Source of the DNA: UKL13-2 sp031430555
GTDB lineage: Bacteria; Pseudomonadota; Gammaproteobacteria; Burkholderiales; Usitatibacteraceae
Reading direction: 5' to 3'
NCBI GenBank assembly: GCA_031430555.1
Contig: JANPBQ010000111.1
Location: 1 to 64,000 of the forward strand
DNA: 64,000 bases
Shown one piece after another: positions 44,293-53,206 of this stretch. Position numbers and translations under genes: made by a program. Each line of letters begins with the position of its first letter. Position 1 is the stretch's first letter. The notes beneath the pieces were generated by a model. It was given only the letters and a program-made list of their open reading frames with translations, had not been told where the DNA came from and searched no databases.

Positions 44293-44730
44293 TTACGCCA
44301 TCTTTCGTTTCAGCCAACGCATCAAACCGCCAATCGCCGGCAGTTTTTCGTACAACTCCCCGGCCGCATCCCAGTAATCGCGGTGATACACAACGCGCCC
44401 ATCGGGGCCAAAGCGCACATGCGAAGTGCCGTGGATCCGCCGCGCCAGCGTCGGCTTCAATGCCTTCATGCGGAAGTCGAAATTCCAAATCAACAGCGCT
44501 CCGTGCGGCTGTTCGATCGTCTCGATGATGGTGAAGCGCGGCTCGTCGAGTCGCACAAACATCTCGGCGAACACGGGGCGGATGCGATCGAGTCCGCGCA
44601 AGTCGTTGAAAGGGTCGCGAAACGTTGCATCATCGGCGTACACGATGCCGATCGCCGCGACTGACGCTGGCGTGAGCGTTTGCCAGTAGTTGACCAGTTT
44701 TTCCAATGCAACGCTGCGGGTGACAATCAT
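44293..44730 (-). CDS. NTF2/SnoaL-like protein
   Basis: The 145-residue product has a cone-shaped NTF2-like pattern: LEKLVNYWQTLTP (N-terminal helix), VYADDATFRDPFNDLRGLD, and the beta strands FTIIETIEQPHGALLIWNFD with HVRFGPDGRVVYHRDYWD. Such proteins bind or act on small hydrophobic molecules. It overlaps the SDR gene by 4 bases (44727-44730, ATGA), so the two are coupled. Its partner set in this lipid operon suggests a lipid-related role, which is inference. Confidence 0.8.
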   Translation of the reverse strand: MIVTRSVALEKLVNYWQTLTPASVAAIGIVYADDATFRDPFNDLRGLDRIRPVFAEMFVRLDEPRFTIIETIEQPHGALLIWNFDFRMKALKPTLARRIHGTSHVRFGPDGRVVYHRDYWDAAGELYEKLPAIGGLMRWLKRKMA

Positions 44731-45506
44731 AGTTTGGTCGATCGTTTCACGGCGGGGAAATAGAGCGAATACGGCAGACTTTGCAACGTCTTCAACATAC
44801 GCGTGAAGGCCTTTGGAAAGTGAATTTCGAATTCACCCTTGCCGAATCCCTTGATGATTTCATCAGCCGCCTTTTCAGGTGTGATCAGATAAGGCATCTC
44901 GAAGTCGTTGTCGGCCGTCATCGGCGTTTTGACGAAGCCGGGACAAATCACATATACGTCGAGCCCTTTGTCCTTGAGGTCGAGATACAGCGTTTCGGCG
45001 AGATTGATCAGGGCGGCCTTGGTCGGCCCGTACACGAGACTTTTCGGCAGGCCGCGATAGCCGGCCACGCTCGACACCAGCGCAATGCCGCCAGACTTCG
45101 CCTGCATCAGACGCGGGATCACCACCGTGAGGCCGTTGAGAAATCCTTCCCAGTTGACGGCCACCATTTTTTTCGCGACCGCGAGATCGATTTCCCAGGC
45201 GCGCATCGCCGTGTAATCGCCCGCCATGAAAATCACCAGATCGTATCCGCCCCATGCCGCGACGAGTTTTTTCTCGGCCTCCACGATGGAGTCGACTTGG
45301 GTGATATCGAGCGGCAATGCCAATGTGCGCGCGTCGCCGAGACGGGCGGCGAGTGAAGCGAGTTTTTCCACGCGGCGCGCCGAGAGCGCAACCCGAGCGC
45401 CGCAGGCATACAATTTTTCCGCGAGCGCCTCGCCGATGCCGCTGGAGGCGCCGACAATCCAGACGCGCTTCTGCGACCAGTCAGTGATTTTTGGGTTAAG
45501 AGACAT
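44727..45506 (-). CDS. short-chain dehydrogenase/reductase (classical SDR)
   Basis: The 259-residue enzyme has the NAD(P)-binding motif WIVGASSGIGEALA (near residue 14), catalytic Ser in LVSSVAGYRG, and Tyr-x-x-x-Lys in YGPTKAALINLAE. The C-terminal part is more hydrophobic than usual (RMLKTLQSLPYSLYFP), suggesting membrane association. It is upstream of the NTF2-like gene and is separated from the DUF3833 gene by 257 bases of repeats. The substrate is unknown, plausibly a lipid in this context. Confidence 0.88.
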   Translation of the reverse strand: MSLNPKITDWSQKRVWIVGASSGIGEALAEKLYACGARVALSARRVEKLASLAARLGDARTLALPLDITQVDSIVEAEKKLVAAWGGYDLVIFMAGDYTAMRAWEIDLAVAKKMVAVNWEGFLNGLTVVIPRLMQAKSGGIALVSSVAGYRGLPKSLVYGPTKAALINLAETLYLDLKDKGLDVYVICPGFVKTPMTADNDFEMPYLITPEKAADEIIKGFGKGEFEIHFPKAFTRMLKTLQSLPYSLYFPAVKRSTKL

Positions 45507-45763
45507 TTATTTTCCAGGCAGGGTATTCATTGAGAACTCGACCTATTCCGTCGTTCCCGTGCAGGCGGGAATCCCGTGACTTTGCGACGTACGTCGCTGG
45601 ATTCCCGCCTGCGCGGGAATGACGATCCAACGCGTTTACGTGCGGCATCAATAGAAGTACATAAATCAAATAGTCCAGCACTGGCAAGGCGTTCGGAGCA
45701 AAAATGCCCGGAACACCACGCCAGTGCTAGTGTTTGCCGAAATGAAGTGGGTAGAGTCATCTT
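45507..45763. repeat. repeat insertion inside the lipid operon
   Basis: A GC hairpin pair (TCGTTCCCGTGCAGGCGGGA, inverted at 45601-45625) lies at 45551-45625, and a full family A repeat (CCAGCACTGGC...GCCAGTGCTAG) at 45675-45735. They separate the SDR-NTF2 pair from the upstream DUF3833 gene, so the operon may be broken or processed here. No gene fits this stretch. Confidence 0.7.
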
Positions 45764-46282
45764 CTACCGCTTGCGAAAAAATATCGTGATCTCGGCGAAC
45801 GTCACGCCGAATTTCGACATCGACGTGCGGTTGGTGACGGTCTTGTCGTCGATCTTCCACATCCAGTCGTCCATATTCATTTCGTATCCTCCGGCGTCCG
45901 CGGGCAGCTTCAATACATAGCGCCATTGCAACGCGTTGCCCGCGGCGACACCGGTCGCCTCGCCAATTACATCGGCAGCGGTGCCGATATAACGGTCGCC
46001 ATCTTTGCGGATTTTCCAGACACGTTTTTCGGTCTTGCCATCGGACCATTGAAACGTTTCATCGAGCACGCCCTCGTTGCCGTTCCAGGTGCAATTCATT
46101 TCCACCATCATGCGCCGCAAGACTTTTCCCGAGCGATCCTGCACCATGCCCCAGCCGTCGACTTTTCCATTGAAGTAAGTCGCGAGATCGAGCTTCGGCG
46201 ATTGGTTCGCATAATCGGTCGGCGTCACTGCCGCACAACCGGCGAGCAATGCGCACATCAATAGACGCAGAATATTTTTCAT
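45764..46282 (-). CDS. DUF3833 lipoprotein
   Basis: The 172-residue product has a lipobox (ALLAGC) and the DUF3833 core: YFNGKVDGWGMVQDRSGKVL, RRMMVEMNCTWNGNEGVLDE, and WRYVLKLPADAGGYEMNMDD. It is probably a membrane-anchored lipocalin-like protein. Its ATG at 46282 shares one base with the stop of the upstream MFS gene. The family often occurs with cyclopropane-synthase and SDR genes as here. Exact function unknown. Confidence 0.86.
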   Translation of the reverse strand: MKNILRLLMCALLAGCAAVTPTDYANQSPKLDLATYFNGKVDGWGMVQDRSGKVLRRMMVEMNCTWNGNEGVLDETFQWSDGKTEKRVWKIRKDGDRYIGTAADVIGEATGVAAGNALQWRYVLKLPADAGGYEMNMDDWMWKIDDKTVTNRTSMSKFGVTFAEITIFFRKR

Positions 46283-47664
46283 CACGTAACTCCTGATTTT
46301 GAAACCGAGCCCGCCCCGGTGGGTCGGTGAATGAAAGGGGAAAGCATCAACAACACCGCCGCAACCGCCTTCAATACGCACGGCAGCAAGGCGTAGACTG
46401 CAGCGAGATAGAACAGCGCATTCGCAGAGTTATCCGCGCGCGATTGAAAGCCGGCCGCCGCCAATGCGGGCAGGGCGATGCCCGCCGCGAGTGCCAGATT
46501 CATTTTGGTGACCAGATTCCACAGACCAAAATACGCACCTTCGTTACGCGTGCGTCCGTACTTCTCATCTTCGTCGATCACGTCCGCGAGCAGCGATGGC
46601 GGCAGCGCGAGATCCGCGCCCAAGCCGAGGCCGGACACGATGCAGATCACCATGAACGGCACCGCGTCGCCCGCCGTCAAGGTGAACGCCCAGATGAACG
46701 CGGCAATCGACAGCATCATGCCCACGCACCAGGCGCGCCCCTTGCCGATGCGCGCCGAAAGCCACACCCACGCGGGCATGCCCAGCGCGCCGGCGGCGAA
46801 GTAGGCGACGAGAAAATGCGCCGACAAATCCGGGCGCTTTACCACATCCTCGATAAAAAACAACACCAGTGTCGCGGGAATGGCAGCGGCGATGCCGTTG
46901 AACACGAAAATCACGAGCAGGCGATTGAACGAGGAATTGCTCAGCGGACGCAACATCGAGCGCAGCGCATCGCGCGGCACAAGGTTGGAATTGATTTCGC
47001 GAGTGGTTGCAACTCGCGGCGCGGGCGAAAATTTGATCGTCACCGCCACCAGCAGCAACATCAGCGGCGCGAATAGCGCGGCAAACGTCGCAAATCCCTC
47101 ACGTTGCCCGCTCGACTGTGAAAGTATTTCGGGCAGCGCCGCGGCCAGAAAGACGCCGACCAGTCCCAACCCTTCGCGGTATGAGGTCACGCGTGTGCGC
47201 TCGTTGGCGTCATCGGAAATCTCGGCGCCGTAGGCCTGATAGCTGATCTGCACCATGCTGAAAGCGACATACACCAGAAGCAACATCGCAATCAGCCACC
47301 ACGTCAACGCGCTCGCATCCCACGATGGCGGGCGAAATAATCCGAGCATGCCGAGCACCAGCAACGGCGCACCGATCACGACCCACAGCATGCGGCCTAA
47401 GCGATGCGCGCGCGCGCGGTCGCTCCAATGGCCGAGCAACGGATCTTGAATCGCGTCGAAGAGGCGCGCGGCCAGCAACAAGCCGCCGATCGCCGCGAGA
47501 TTGAGACCCATCGCATCGGCGTAGAACTTCGGCACGTGAACGTAGATCGGCAGCGCCGCCATCGCCAGCGGCAATCCCGTCGCGCCATAGGCGGCGAGCC
47601 GCCAGCCGGGAATGCGCGGCTTCACTTTGTCGTCGGCGGTACTCACGTGCGCAGAATCATTCAC
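46282..47664 (-). CDS. GPH-type sugar/cation MFS transporter
   Basis: The 460-residue membrane protein has about 12 helices and resembles the GPH (melibiose-type) family: RLAAYGATGLPLAMAALPIY, AARLFDAIQDPLLGHWSDRA, GLGLGADLALPPSLLADVID. Its substrate in this lipid operon is unknown and may not be a sugar. The start is GTG at 47664, overlapping the previous gene's stop by four bases (GTGA). Its stop overlaps the DUF3833 start. Confidence 0.83.
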   Translation of the reverse strand: MNDSAHVSTADDKVKPRIPGWRLAAYGATGLPLAMAALPIYVHVPKFYADAMGLNLAAIGGLLLAARLFDAIQDPLLGHWSDRARAHRLGRMLWVVIGAPLLVLGMLGLFRPPSWDASALTWWLIAMLLLVYVAFSMVQISYQAYGAEISDDANERTRVTSYREGLGLVGVFLAAALPEILSQSSGQREGFATFAALFAPLMLLLVAVTIKFSPAPRVATTREINSNLVPRDALRSMLRPLSNSSFNRLLVIFVFNGIAAAIPATLVLFFIEDVVKRPDLSAHFLVAYFAAGALGMPAWVWLSARIGKGRAWCVGMMLSIAAFIWAFTLTAGDAVPFMVICIVSGLGLGADLALPPSLLADVIDEDEKYGRTRNEGAYFGLWNLVTKMNLALAAGIALPALAAAGFQSRADNSANALFYLAAVYALLPCVLKAVAAVLLMLSPFIHRPTGAGSVSKSGVT

Positions 47665-48203
47665 GGCGTGCCGAGTAACTTCGCGCGCACTTGTGGCGCG
47701 CTGGTCTTTTCCGACAGCCAGATGTCGAAAAACGCTCTGGCGAATTCAGCGTCGGCGATGGCGGCGATGAACTTATCGCGGCTGTAGAAGCGCGCCTCTT
47801 TACCCGGGATCGACACGCCGATTAGCGCATCGCCCTTCTTGATGTCGGGAAACACCTTGGCCATTTCTTCGCCCCAGCGTTTCAATTTCGCATCGTCGGT
47901 GTGACCCAGCCCGCGCATTTCCTTCACGCTGCGCTCGGCGATATCTCGGCCATTTAGCGACATGTCGTAGACCAATTCGAGCGCGAACGGCTCGTGGTGC
48001 GCGAATGGTTTCATCAATGTCCAGAGGCGGACGTCGTACACCTTGAAACCGAAGAAGCGCATCACGCCTTCACCGCGCGTGCTGAGGCCGGGAACATCTT
48101 GTGCGACAACCGCGGGCAACATTTGCGCGAAGCCCGCATGCGATGCCGTCAGCAATGCGACGCAAAGCGCGAGCCGAGTGATCACCACTTTGTGCGTGTC
48201 CAC
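47661..48203 (-). CDS. chalcone-isomerase-like secreted protein
   Basis: The 180-residue product has a signal peptide (LALCVALLTASHAGFAQ) and the chalcone-isomerase-like fold pattern: LSTRGEGVMRFFGFKVYDV, FALELVYDMSLNGRDIAERS, FFDIWLSEKTSAPQVRAKLL. Bacterial members bind fatty acids or similar ligands rather than flavonoids as far as known. The start is GTG at 48203, abutting the stop of the upstream CFA-like gene. It overlaps the MFS gene by four bases. Confidence 0.83.
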   Translation of the reverse strand: MDTHKVVITRLALCVALLTASHAGFAQMLPAVVAQDVPGLSTRGEGVMRFFGFKVYDVRLWTLMKPFAHHEPFALELVYDMSLNGRDIAERSVKEMRGLGHTDDAKLKRWGEEMAKVFPDIKKGDALIGVSIPGKEARFYSRDKFIAAIADAEFARAFFDIWLSEKTSAPQVRAKLLGTP

Positions 48204-49442
48204 CTAGCGTGCCCGCGTCAGTTCAATTTGCATCACGTCCGTCCTTCCGGATCGAAATCCGGCTTCGCAATAACTCAGATAGAACCGCCAGAGTTGCAGG
48301 AATCGCTCGTCGAATCCCAGTGGCTTGATCGTGGCGCTCTTTTCATTGACGCGGTCGCGCCACCATTTCACCGTCTCAGCGTAATCGATGCCGAATCTAA
48401 ACGGGTTACCTGCCGCCAATCCCGCATCTTGCGCCAACGCGACGAAACGCGGGATTGGCGCCAACATGCCGCCGGGGAAAATATATTCGCGGATGAAGTC
48501 GCTCGTTTGGCGATATCGCGGAAATGCTTCTTCGGCGATTGTGATCGTCTGCACCATGGCCCGTCCGCCCGGCTTCAGGCGGGCGTGAACTGTGTCGAAA
48601 TAAGTCGGCCAGAAGCGTTCGCCAACCGCTTCGAACATTTCGATCGACACGACAAAATCGAATTGCCCGCACACATCGCGGTAGTCGATCAATTGAAGAT
48701 CGACATGGTCGTTCAATCCCGCGAGCGCGATCCGTTGCCGGGCGTACGCCAGTTGCGCGTTCGATAGCGTAATGCCGGTCACGTGTACGCCGCGCGTGCG
48801 CGCCGCGTATTCGGCGAAGCCACCCCAGCCGCAGCCGATTTCAAGAATAGTGTGGCCGGGTGCCGGATCGAGGATGTCGAGTATGCGTTGATACTTCGCG
48901 GTCTGCGCGGCCTCCATCGGCTGTGCGTGATCGCCGTTGAACACGCCGCTGGAATAGGTCATCGTGTTGTCCAGCCAAAGACGATAAAAGTCGTTGGACA
49001 AATCATAGTGCGCGTGAATATTTTTCTTCGCGTTCGCGCGCGTGTTGAACCGCAGCATATGTTTGATGCGAAACAGCAGCGCGACCAAAGGTTTGCCGTA
49101 AAAAATCCGCTCCAGCGCGCGCTGATTCTCCGTGCACAGCATCAGAAACGCGGTCAAATCAGACGTATGCACGCGGCCATCGCGATAGCATTCAGCAAGA
49201 CCGATTTCGGCCGACTTGAACGCCTCCGTCGCCACCCCCCAATCGCCGAAGCGGATATCGGCCGAGGGGCCATCGCGCGTGCCACGAAAGTGGGTGGTGA
49301 CGCCTTCCGGCGAGGTGAAGATCAAACTGCCGCAATCGAGCCGCTGCAATAGCGAATGAAATAGTTGCGCGGCACGCGGCAAGTGCTTCACGGTGCGTAT
49401 TGCATGGGATCGCGAGGGGATATCGTTGGCGGTTATGCTCAT
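48204..49442 (-). CDS. cyclopropane-fatty-acid-synthase-like SAM methyltransferase
   Basis: The 412-residue enzyme has the CFA-family SAM motif ILEIGCGWGGFAEYAA (about 192-207), the YDLSNDFYRLWLD motif (about 147-159) and ending FRSGRTDVMQIELTRA. It transfers a methylene or methyl group from SAM to unsaturated phospholipid chains. True CFA synthase is one role; a fatty-acid methyltransferase acting before furan-fatty-acid formation is another, since such enzymes share this fold. The gene lies 16 bases after the DUF1365 gene and directly abuts the chalcone-isomerase-like gene. Confidence 0.9.
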   Translation of the reverse strand: MSITANDIPSRSHAIRTVKHLPRAAQLFHSLLQRLDCGSLIFTSPEGVTTHFRGTRDGPSADIRFGDWGVATEAFKSAEIGLAECYRDGRVHTSDLTAFLMLCTENQRALERIFYGKPLVALLFRIKHMLRFNTRANAKKNIHAHYDLSNDFYRLWLDNTMTYSSGVFNGDHAQPMEAAQTAKYQRILDILDPAPGHTILEIGCGWGGFAEYAARTRGVHVTGITLSNAQLAYARQRIALAGLNDHVDLQLIDYRDVCGQFDFVVSIEMFEAVGERFWPTYFDTVHARLKPGGRAMVQTITIAEEAFPRYRQTSDFIREYIFPGGMLAPIPRFVALAQDAGLAAGNPFRFGIDYAETVKWWRDRVNEKSATIKPLGFDERFLQLWRFYLSYCEAGFRSGRTDVMQIELTRAR

Positions 49443-49458
49443 GGCGTCGTTTAGTGAG

Positions 49459-50262
49459 TTAGCGGGTGGTTTCGAAGGCGGGGGGTTCGGGTTTGCGGAA
49501 ATACGGCAGGCGTTTCAGCCAGAGTCGTATTGCCTGCGTGTGGATTCGCAGTACCACGGCGAAGGTCATGAGGGGATGGCGCAGGAATGCGCGCAATGCG
49601 CTAGCGGCATTCAGCGGCTCGGGCGTGCCGTGCAATGTCGTCACCAGGAGTTTGTCGCGCTCGGCGAAATCGGCACCGTCATCGAAGTAATCGATTTCGG
49701 CGAATGCGCGTCCTGCCGTTTGCTCGAAACGAAACCGGTAGTGACCTTTCACCGCACAAAACGGTGAGACATGGAACACTTTCCGCGCGGTGAGCCAGTC
49801 GCCGGGATGGATCGCGCGTTGATCGTCATGCACCACAAGATAATTATGTCGCTCACCAAACGTGTTATTCACTTCGCAGAGTGCCGCGCGCAATTGGCCT
49901 TCGCGATCAAGGCAATACCAGACGCTGATGGGATTGAATACGTAACCCAGCAGACGCGGAAAAGATTGCAGCACGATGTCGCCGTCGACCACGCGGATGC
50001 CTTCGCGTTTCAACAGCGCCCGCATCCAAACGTCGAGGCTGCTGCCGTCGCGCGGACCGTAATCGCGGTCGAAAAAAGAAAGCAGATTGAATCGATTGCG
50101 CGAAAACCAGCGGTTGCCGATATGGTCAAGCTGCGAGAGTGGCACGCGCAGAAAAAACACCGCATAGGAAAATGCATGCTCAATGGGGCGGAAGCGCTTG
50201 TGAAATACTCGGCCCACGCACAGTTCCGCGCGCGTGCGCGCATTCACCGGCAGGCCGCTCAT
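49459..50262 (-). CDS. DUF1365 protein
   Basis: The 267-residue product has the DUF1365 start CVGRVFHKRFRPIEHAFSYAVFF and motifs NRFNLLSFFDRDYGPRDG, FPRLLGYVFNPISVWYCLDR, EVNNTFGERHNYLV. Members are nearly always next to a FAD oxidoreductase and CFA-like gene, as here, and are thought to work on lipids, though the reaction is unknown to me. Its start overlaps the oxidoreductase stop by four bases (50259-50262). Confidence 0.88.
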   Translation of the reverse strand: MSGLPVNARTRAELCVGRVFHKRFRPIEHAFSYAVFFLRVPLSQLDHIGNRWFSRNRFNLLSFFDRDYGPRDGSSLDVWMRALLKREGIRVVDGDIVLQSFPRLLGYVFNPISVWYCLDREGQLRAALCEVNNTFGERHNYLVVHDDQRAIHPGDWLTARKVFHVSPFCAVKGHYRFRFEQTAGRAFAEIDYFDDGADFAERDKLLVTTLHGTPEPLNAASALRAFLRHPLMTFAVVLRIHTQAIRLWLKRLPYFRKPEPPAFETTR

Positions 50263-51629
50263 GCATCCACCCCCGGATACGCGCTGGCGAGATCATTGGC
50301 GGCGGGCACATCGGTCTTCCACGGCACCTTGGCACCGAGCGCTTTGGCGACTGCAATACCCGACATCAAGCCATCTTCATGAAAACCATGGCGCGTCCAT
50401 GCGCCCGCGAACCACATACGGCGTCGGCCTTGCAGTTTGCGCAGCGATCGCTTGGTGGTATCACTGCCGGCCAGAAACACCGGGTGCTCGTAGGTCATTT
50501 CGCGGATGATGTTGCCGCGTTCCGGCGCGATCAACGGATTCATCGTGACGATGACGGGTGTCTTGAAGGGCAGGGGCTGCAAACGATTGATCAGGTATGA
50601 AAGCGACACCGGCGACGCGCTATTGGTTTGTCCGCGCGCGCCAGCGGTTTTCGCATCCCAGGCCATGAAGTTCCATGCCGCCCATGCGCGTTGTCGATCC
50701 GGCAGTAACCGCTGATCGGTATGCAGGATGGCCGTATTTGACTGATACGGAATACCGGCGAGCAGTTGCGTGGCCTCAGAGTGGCTTTTGCCGAGCAATT
50801 GCGCGGTTTGGTCGGTGTGGCAGGCGAACACCACCTGATCGAAAGCCTCCTCGCCATCCGCGCCCGTTACCGTCACCGCGTAATCGTCGCCACGGACAGC
50901 CGTGAGGCGCGCGTTGAGCCGTACATCGTCAAGTGCCGCCGCCATTTTTTGCACATAGGTTCGCGCGCCGTTGCGAACGGTGCGCCATTGCGGGCGATGG
51001 TTGATGGAAAGCAATCCGTGGTTGCGGCAAAACGAGACAAACGTCGACAACGGAAAACCATCAATCTTCGTGGTCGGCGTCGACCAAATACAGGCCGCCA
51101 TCGGTTTCAAATACCAATCGCGAAATGCGGCACCGTAGTGATTTGTGTCGAGATATTCGCCGAGTGTCCCGGGCGCGTCACCCGTGCGTGCGGCGAGGAG
51201 GCTGGCCGCCTCATTGAAGCGCAGCAGATCGCGCAGCATGCCCCAGAACGCGGGCTTGAGCAGATTGGCGGGCTGGGCGAATACCGTCGCCGGATTGCCC
51301 GATCCACACCATTCGAGTGTGCCGCGACCGCGATCATCCATCAGCTTCACGCCGAATGACATATCCGACTCGGCCAGTTCGATGCCAAGGTTCACAAACA
51401 GCGCATTCAGATTCGGGTACGTCCAATCGTTCAACACCAGGAAGCCGGTATCGACCGGATGGGTCATGCCATCGAGCGTGACGTCGATGGTATTGGTGTG
51501 GCCGCCAAGCCGGTCATCTTTTTCGAACAGGGTGACGCGGTGCCCACGGCCCGCATGGCCCGAATGGCGCGCGAGCAGCCATGCCGTGGAAAGGCCGGCA
51601 ATGCCCCCGCCGATGACGGCGATTTTCAT
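50259..51629 (-). CDS. FAD-dependent oxidoreductase (amine oxidase-type fold)
   Basis: The 456-residue protein has the Rossmann dinucleotide motif AVIGGGIAGLSTAWLLARHS (3-22) followed by TLFEKDDRLGGHTNTIDV and, near the end, FAGAWTRHGFHEDGLMSGIA, typical of FAD-binding enzymes such as lipid desaturases/oxidases in this gene set. It is coupled to the SOUL gene (overlap 51626-51629) and to DUF1365. A desaturation step on a methylated fatty acid is one hypothesis. The exact reaction is unknown. Confidence 0.86.
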   Translation of the reverse strand: MKIAVIGGGIAGLSTAWLLARHSGHAGRGHRVTLFEKDDRLGGHTNTIDVTLDGMTHPVDTGFLVLNDWTYPNLNALFVNLGIELAESDMSFGVKLMDDRGRGTLEWCGSGNPATVFAQPANLLKPAFWGMLRDLLRFNEAASLLAARTGDAPGTLGEYLDTNHYGAAFRDWYLKPMAACIWSTPTTKIDGFPLSTFVSFCRNHGLLSINHRPQWRTVRNGARTYVQKMAAALDDVRLNARLTAVRGDDYAVTVTGADGEEAFDQVVFACHTDQTAQLLGKSHSEATQLLAGIPYQSNTAILHTDQRLLPDRQRAWAAWNFMAWDAKTAGARGQTNSASPVSLSYLINRLQPLPFKTPVIVTMNPLIAPERGNIIREMTYEHPVFLAGSDTTKRSLRKLQGRRRMWFAGAWTRHGFHEDGLMSGIAVAKALGAKVPWKTDVPAANDLASAYPGVDA

Positions 51630-52324
51630 TTTGCGACAGGAACGGCTGCGTTGATCGGGCTCGACTCTTCGCGGGCGCTTGGCGCTGCATCGACTTCAAC
51701 CATTACTTCGTTGCGGCGCAAAAACCACGGCATGATCGGTGGATCGTAACGCGCGAACTCGACTGCGCCGCGCGCCTGCCGACCTGATTTCGCGATCTCA
51801 TCGAGCAACAATTTCACATGCTCAGTGTAGCGGGCCTGGCTCCACGTACCGGAATAGGCCCGCACCGCCATCGTGCGCGCGGCGATTTCGCGGATCACCA
51901 CGCGCTCATCCAGCGGCTCGGGAATGGTCGCGCGGGTGAAATGCGCTGGCATTGTGAAGGCGACCACAAAATTGCCCGCTTCATCTTGTGCGCGTTGAGT
52001 AACAGGTGCCGTCATGGCAATTTTCTCCGCCGGCGATTGGCTCACTGGCGCGGTCATGTCGATTTTCGTTTTTCCGCGATTGTTGCCGGCGATGTAATTG
52101 AATAGCGGTCGAAAGGCGACGTTCCCGGCCTCGACAAAATCCGCCTTCACACTCGTCTGGGCGACCAGCAACACCGGGTACGCGCGAAACTCGACATCGC
52201 CGCTGCGCCCGACGACGCGATACGCAGGTTCTTCGATCGCAATCGCCGGTGCAGAGACTATTGCCATGGGGCAGAATCCAATTATCGAGATAACTCGTTT
52301 GCGCCAGCTTGAGGTCAATGTCAT
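51626..52324 (-). CDS. SOUL-type heme-binding protein
   Basis: The 232-residue product has a signal peptide (ISIIGFCPMAIVSAPAIA) and a SOUL-family core: EEPAYRVVGRSGDVEFRAYP, VEAGNVAFRPLFNYIAGNN, KIDMTAPVSQSPAEKIAMTA and FTMPAHFT. SOUL proteins bind heme or porphyrins; here the location would be periplasmic. It is the first gene of the lipid operon on the minus strand and faces the TetR gene across a 182-base region. The ATG at 52324 gives the signal peptide; the frame is open further to 52423. Confidence 0.87.
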   Translation of the reverse strand: MTLTSSWRKRVISIIGFCPMAIVSAPAIAIEEPAYRVVGRSGDVEFRAYPVLLVAQTSVKADFVEAGNVAFRPLFNYIAGNNRGKTKIDMTAPVSQSPAEKIAMTAPVTQRAQDEAGNFVVAFTMPAHFTRATIPEPLDERVVIREIAARTMAVRAYSGTWSQARYTEHVKLLLDEIAKSGRQARGAVEFARYDPPIMPWFLRRNEVMVEVDAAPSAREESSPINAAVPVAK

Positions 52325-52443
52325 TTCAACTCGTTTGGGTTCAATTAATGTGCAGCGACTTCGTGGATTGGTTGGGTCGGGATGGCTCAAAATGGGCTTG
52401 GAATTCGCCCGCTTTAGTGGCACAATCGCCTAAATTACCTTTC

Positions 52444-52470
52444 CGGTCAAATTGTGACCGTGAAGTCACG
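52444..52470. promoter_or_regulatory. palindromic operator candidate for the TetR regulator
   Basis: CGGTCAAATTGTGACCG (52444-52460) is a perfect 6-5-6 inverted repeat, and a second palindrome CGTGA-AG-TCACG overlaps it at 52459-52470. It sits 47-63 bases before the TetR start and about 120 bases before the SOUL start on the other strand, the classic place for a TetR operator in a divergent promoter. The target is inferred from position. Confidence 0.65.
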
Positions 52471-52506
52471 TATTGAACCTGTAAGTGTGTTGAAAGTCAA
52501 TCGAAT

Positions 52507-53157
52507 ATGCTTTCCATCAGAATTCCTTTTAAAAAACAACAGTTTGACGCTCGGGAAGAAGCGATTCTCGATGCCGTCAACATGCTGCTTTCCGAAAAGG
52601 GCTTCGACTTAATGACCATGGACGACGTCGCGGATGTCGTCGGCGTCGCCAAAGGAAGCCTGTACAAACATTTCTCATCGAAGGAGAAATTGGCGGCCGC
52701 CGTCATGACACGTCTCCTTACGCAAACCATGGCGGTATTGGATGGCTTGCCGGCGGAGTGGTCGGCGGGCCGCCGCCTGGAAGAGATTTTGCGATGGTCA
52801 TTGCAACATCGCCTGCGGGGCGGTGTTCCGCACCTGCCTTCCACACGCGGCGCGTTGCAACGCGCGCTGTTGTTGAACCTCGATTACCTCGGTATCGCGT
52901 TCAAGGTCAACAAGCGTTTTTACGCGATGGTCGCGGAGGCCAAGAGAAACGGCGAAATCAATGCGGCGATTGCCGACGACGTGATCGTCTACACGCTCTA
53001 TGCACGATCCTGCGATCCAACGGTGGAATATTTGCGTCGCGACGGCAAACTAACCGAGGACGAAATTGTCGAAGCCATGGTCGAGGCAACGTTCGGCGGG
53101 TTGAAAGGGTCGACTTTCGGCGCGGCACCGACATCCGCCGCAAACAAGATCACGTAG
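52507..53157 (+). CDS. TetR/AcrR-family regulator
   Basis: The 216-residue product has the N-terminal helix-turn-helix typical of the family: LSEKGFDLMTMDDVADVVGV then AKGSLYKHFSSKEKLAAAV (about 28-65). The C-terminal part is a ligand and dimerisation domain of unknown specificity. It lies divergent from the lipid operon and 49 bases before a diiron protein gene on its own strand, so it probably controls both. No sigma-E/ChrR pair, the usual regulator of related clusters, is seen here. Confidence 0.88.
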   Translation: MLSIRIPFKKQQFDAREEAILDAVNMLLSEKGFDLMTMDDVADVVGVAKGSLYKHFSSKEKLAAAVMTRLLTQTMAVLDGLPAEWSAGRRLEEILRWSLQHRLRGGVPHLPSTRGALQRALLLNLDYLGIAFKVNKRFYAMVAEAKRNGEINAAIADDVIVYTLYARSCDPTVEYLRRDGKLTEDEIVEAMVEATFGGLKGSTFGAAPTSAANKIT

Positions 53158-53206
53158 TGCTTCGCCACCGGAACTCAGACGTTCGCTTGAAAACAGAAAG
53201 TTCATC

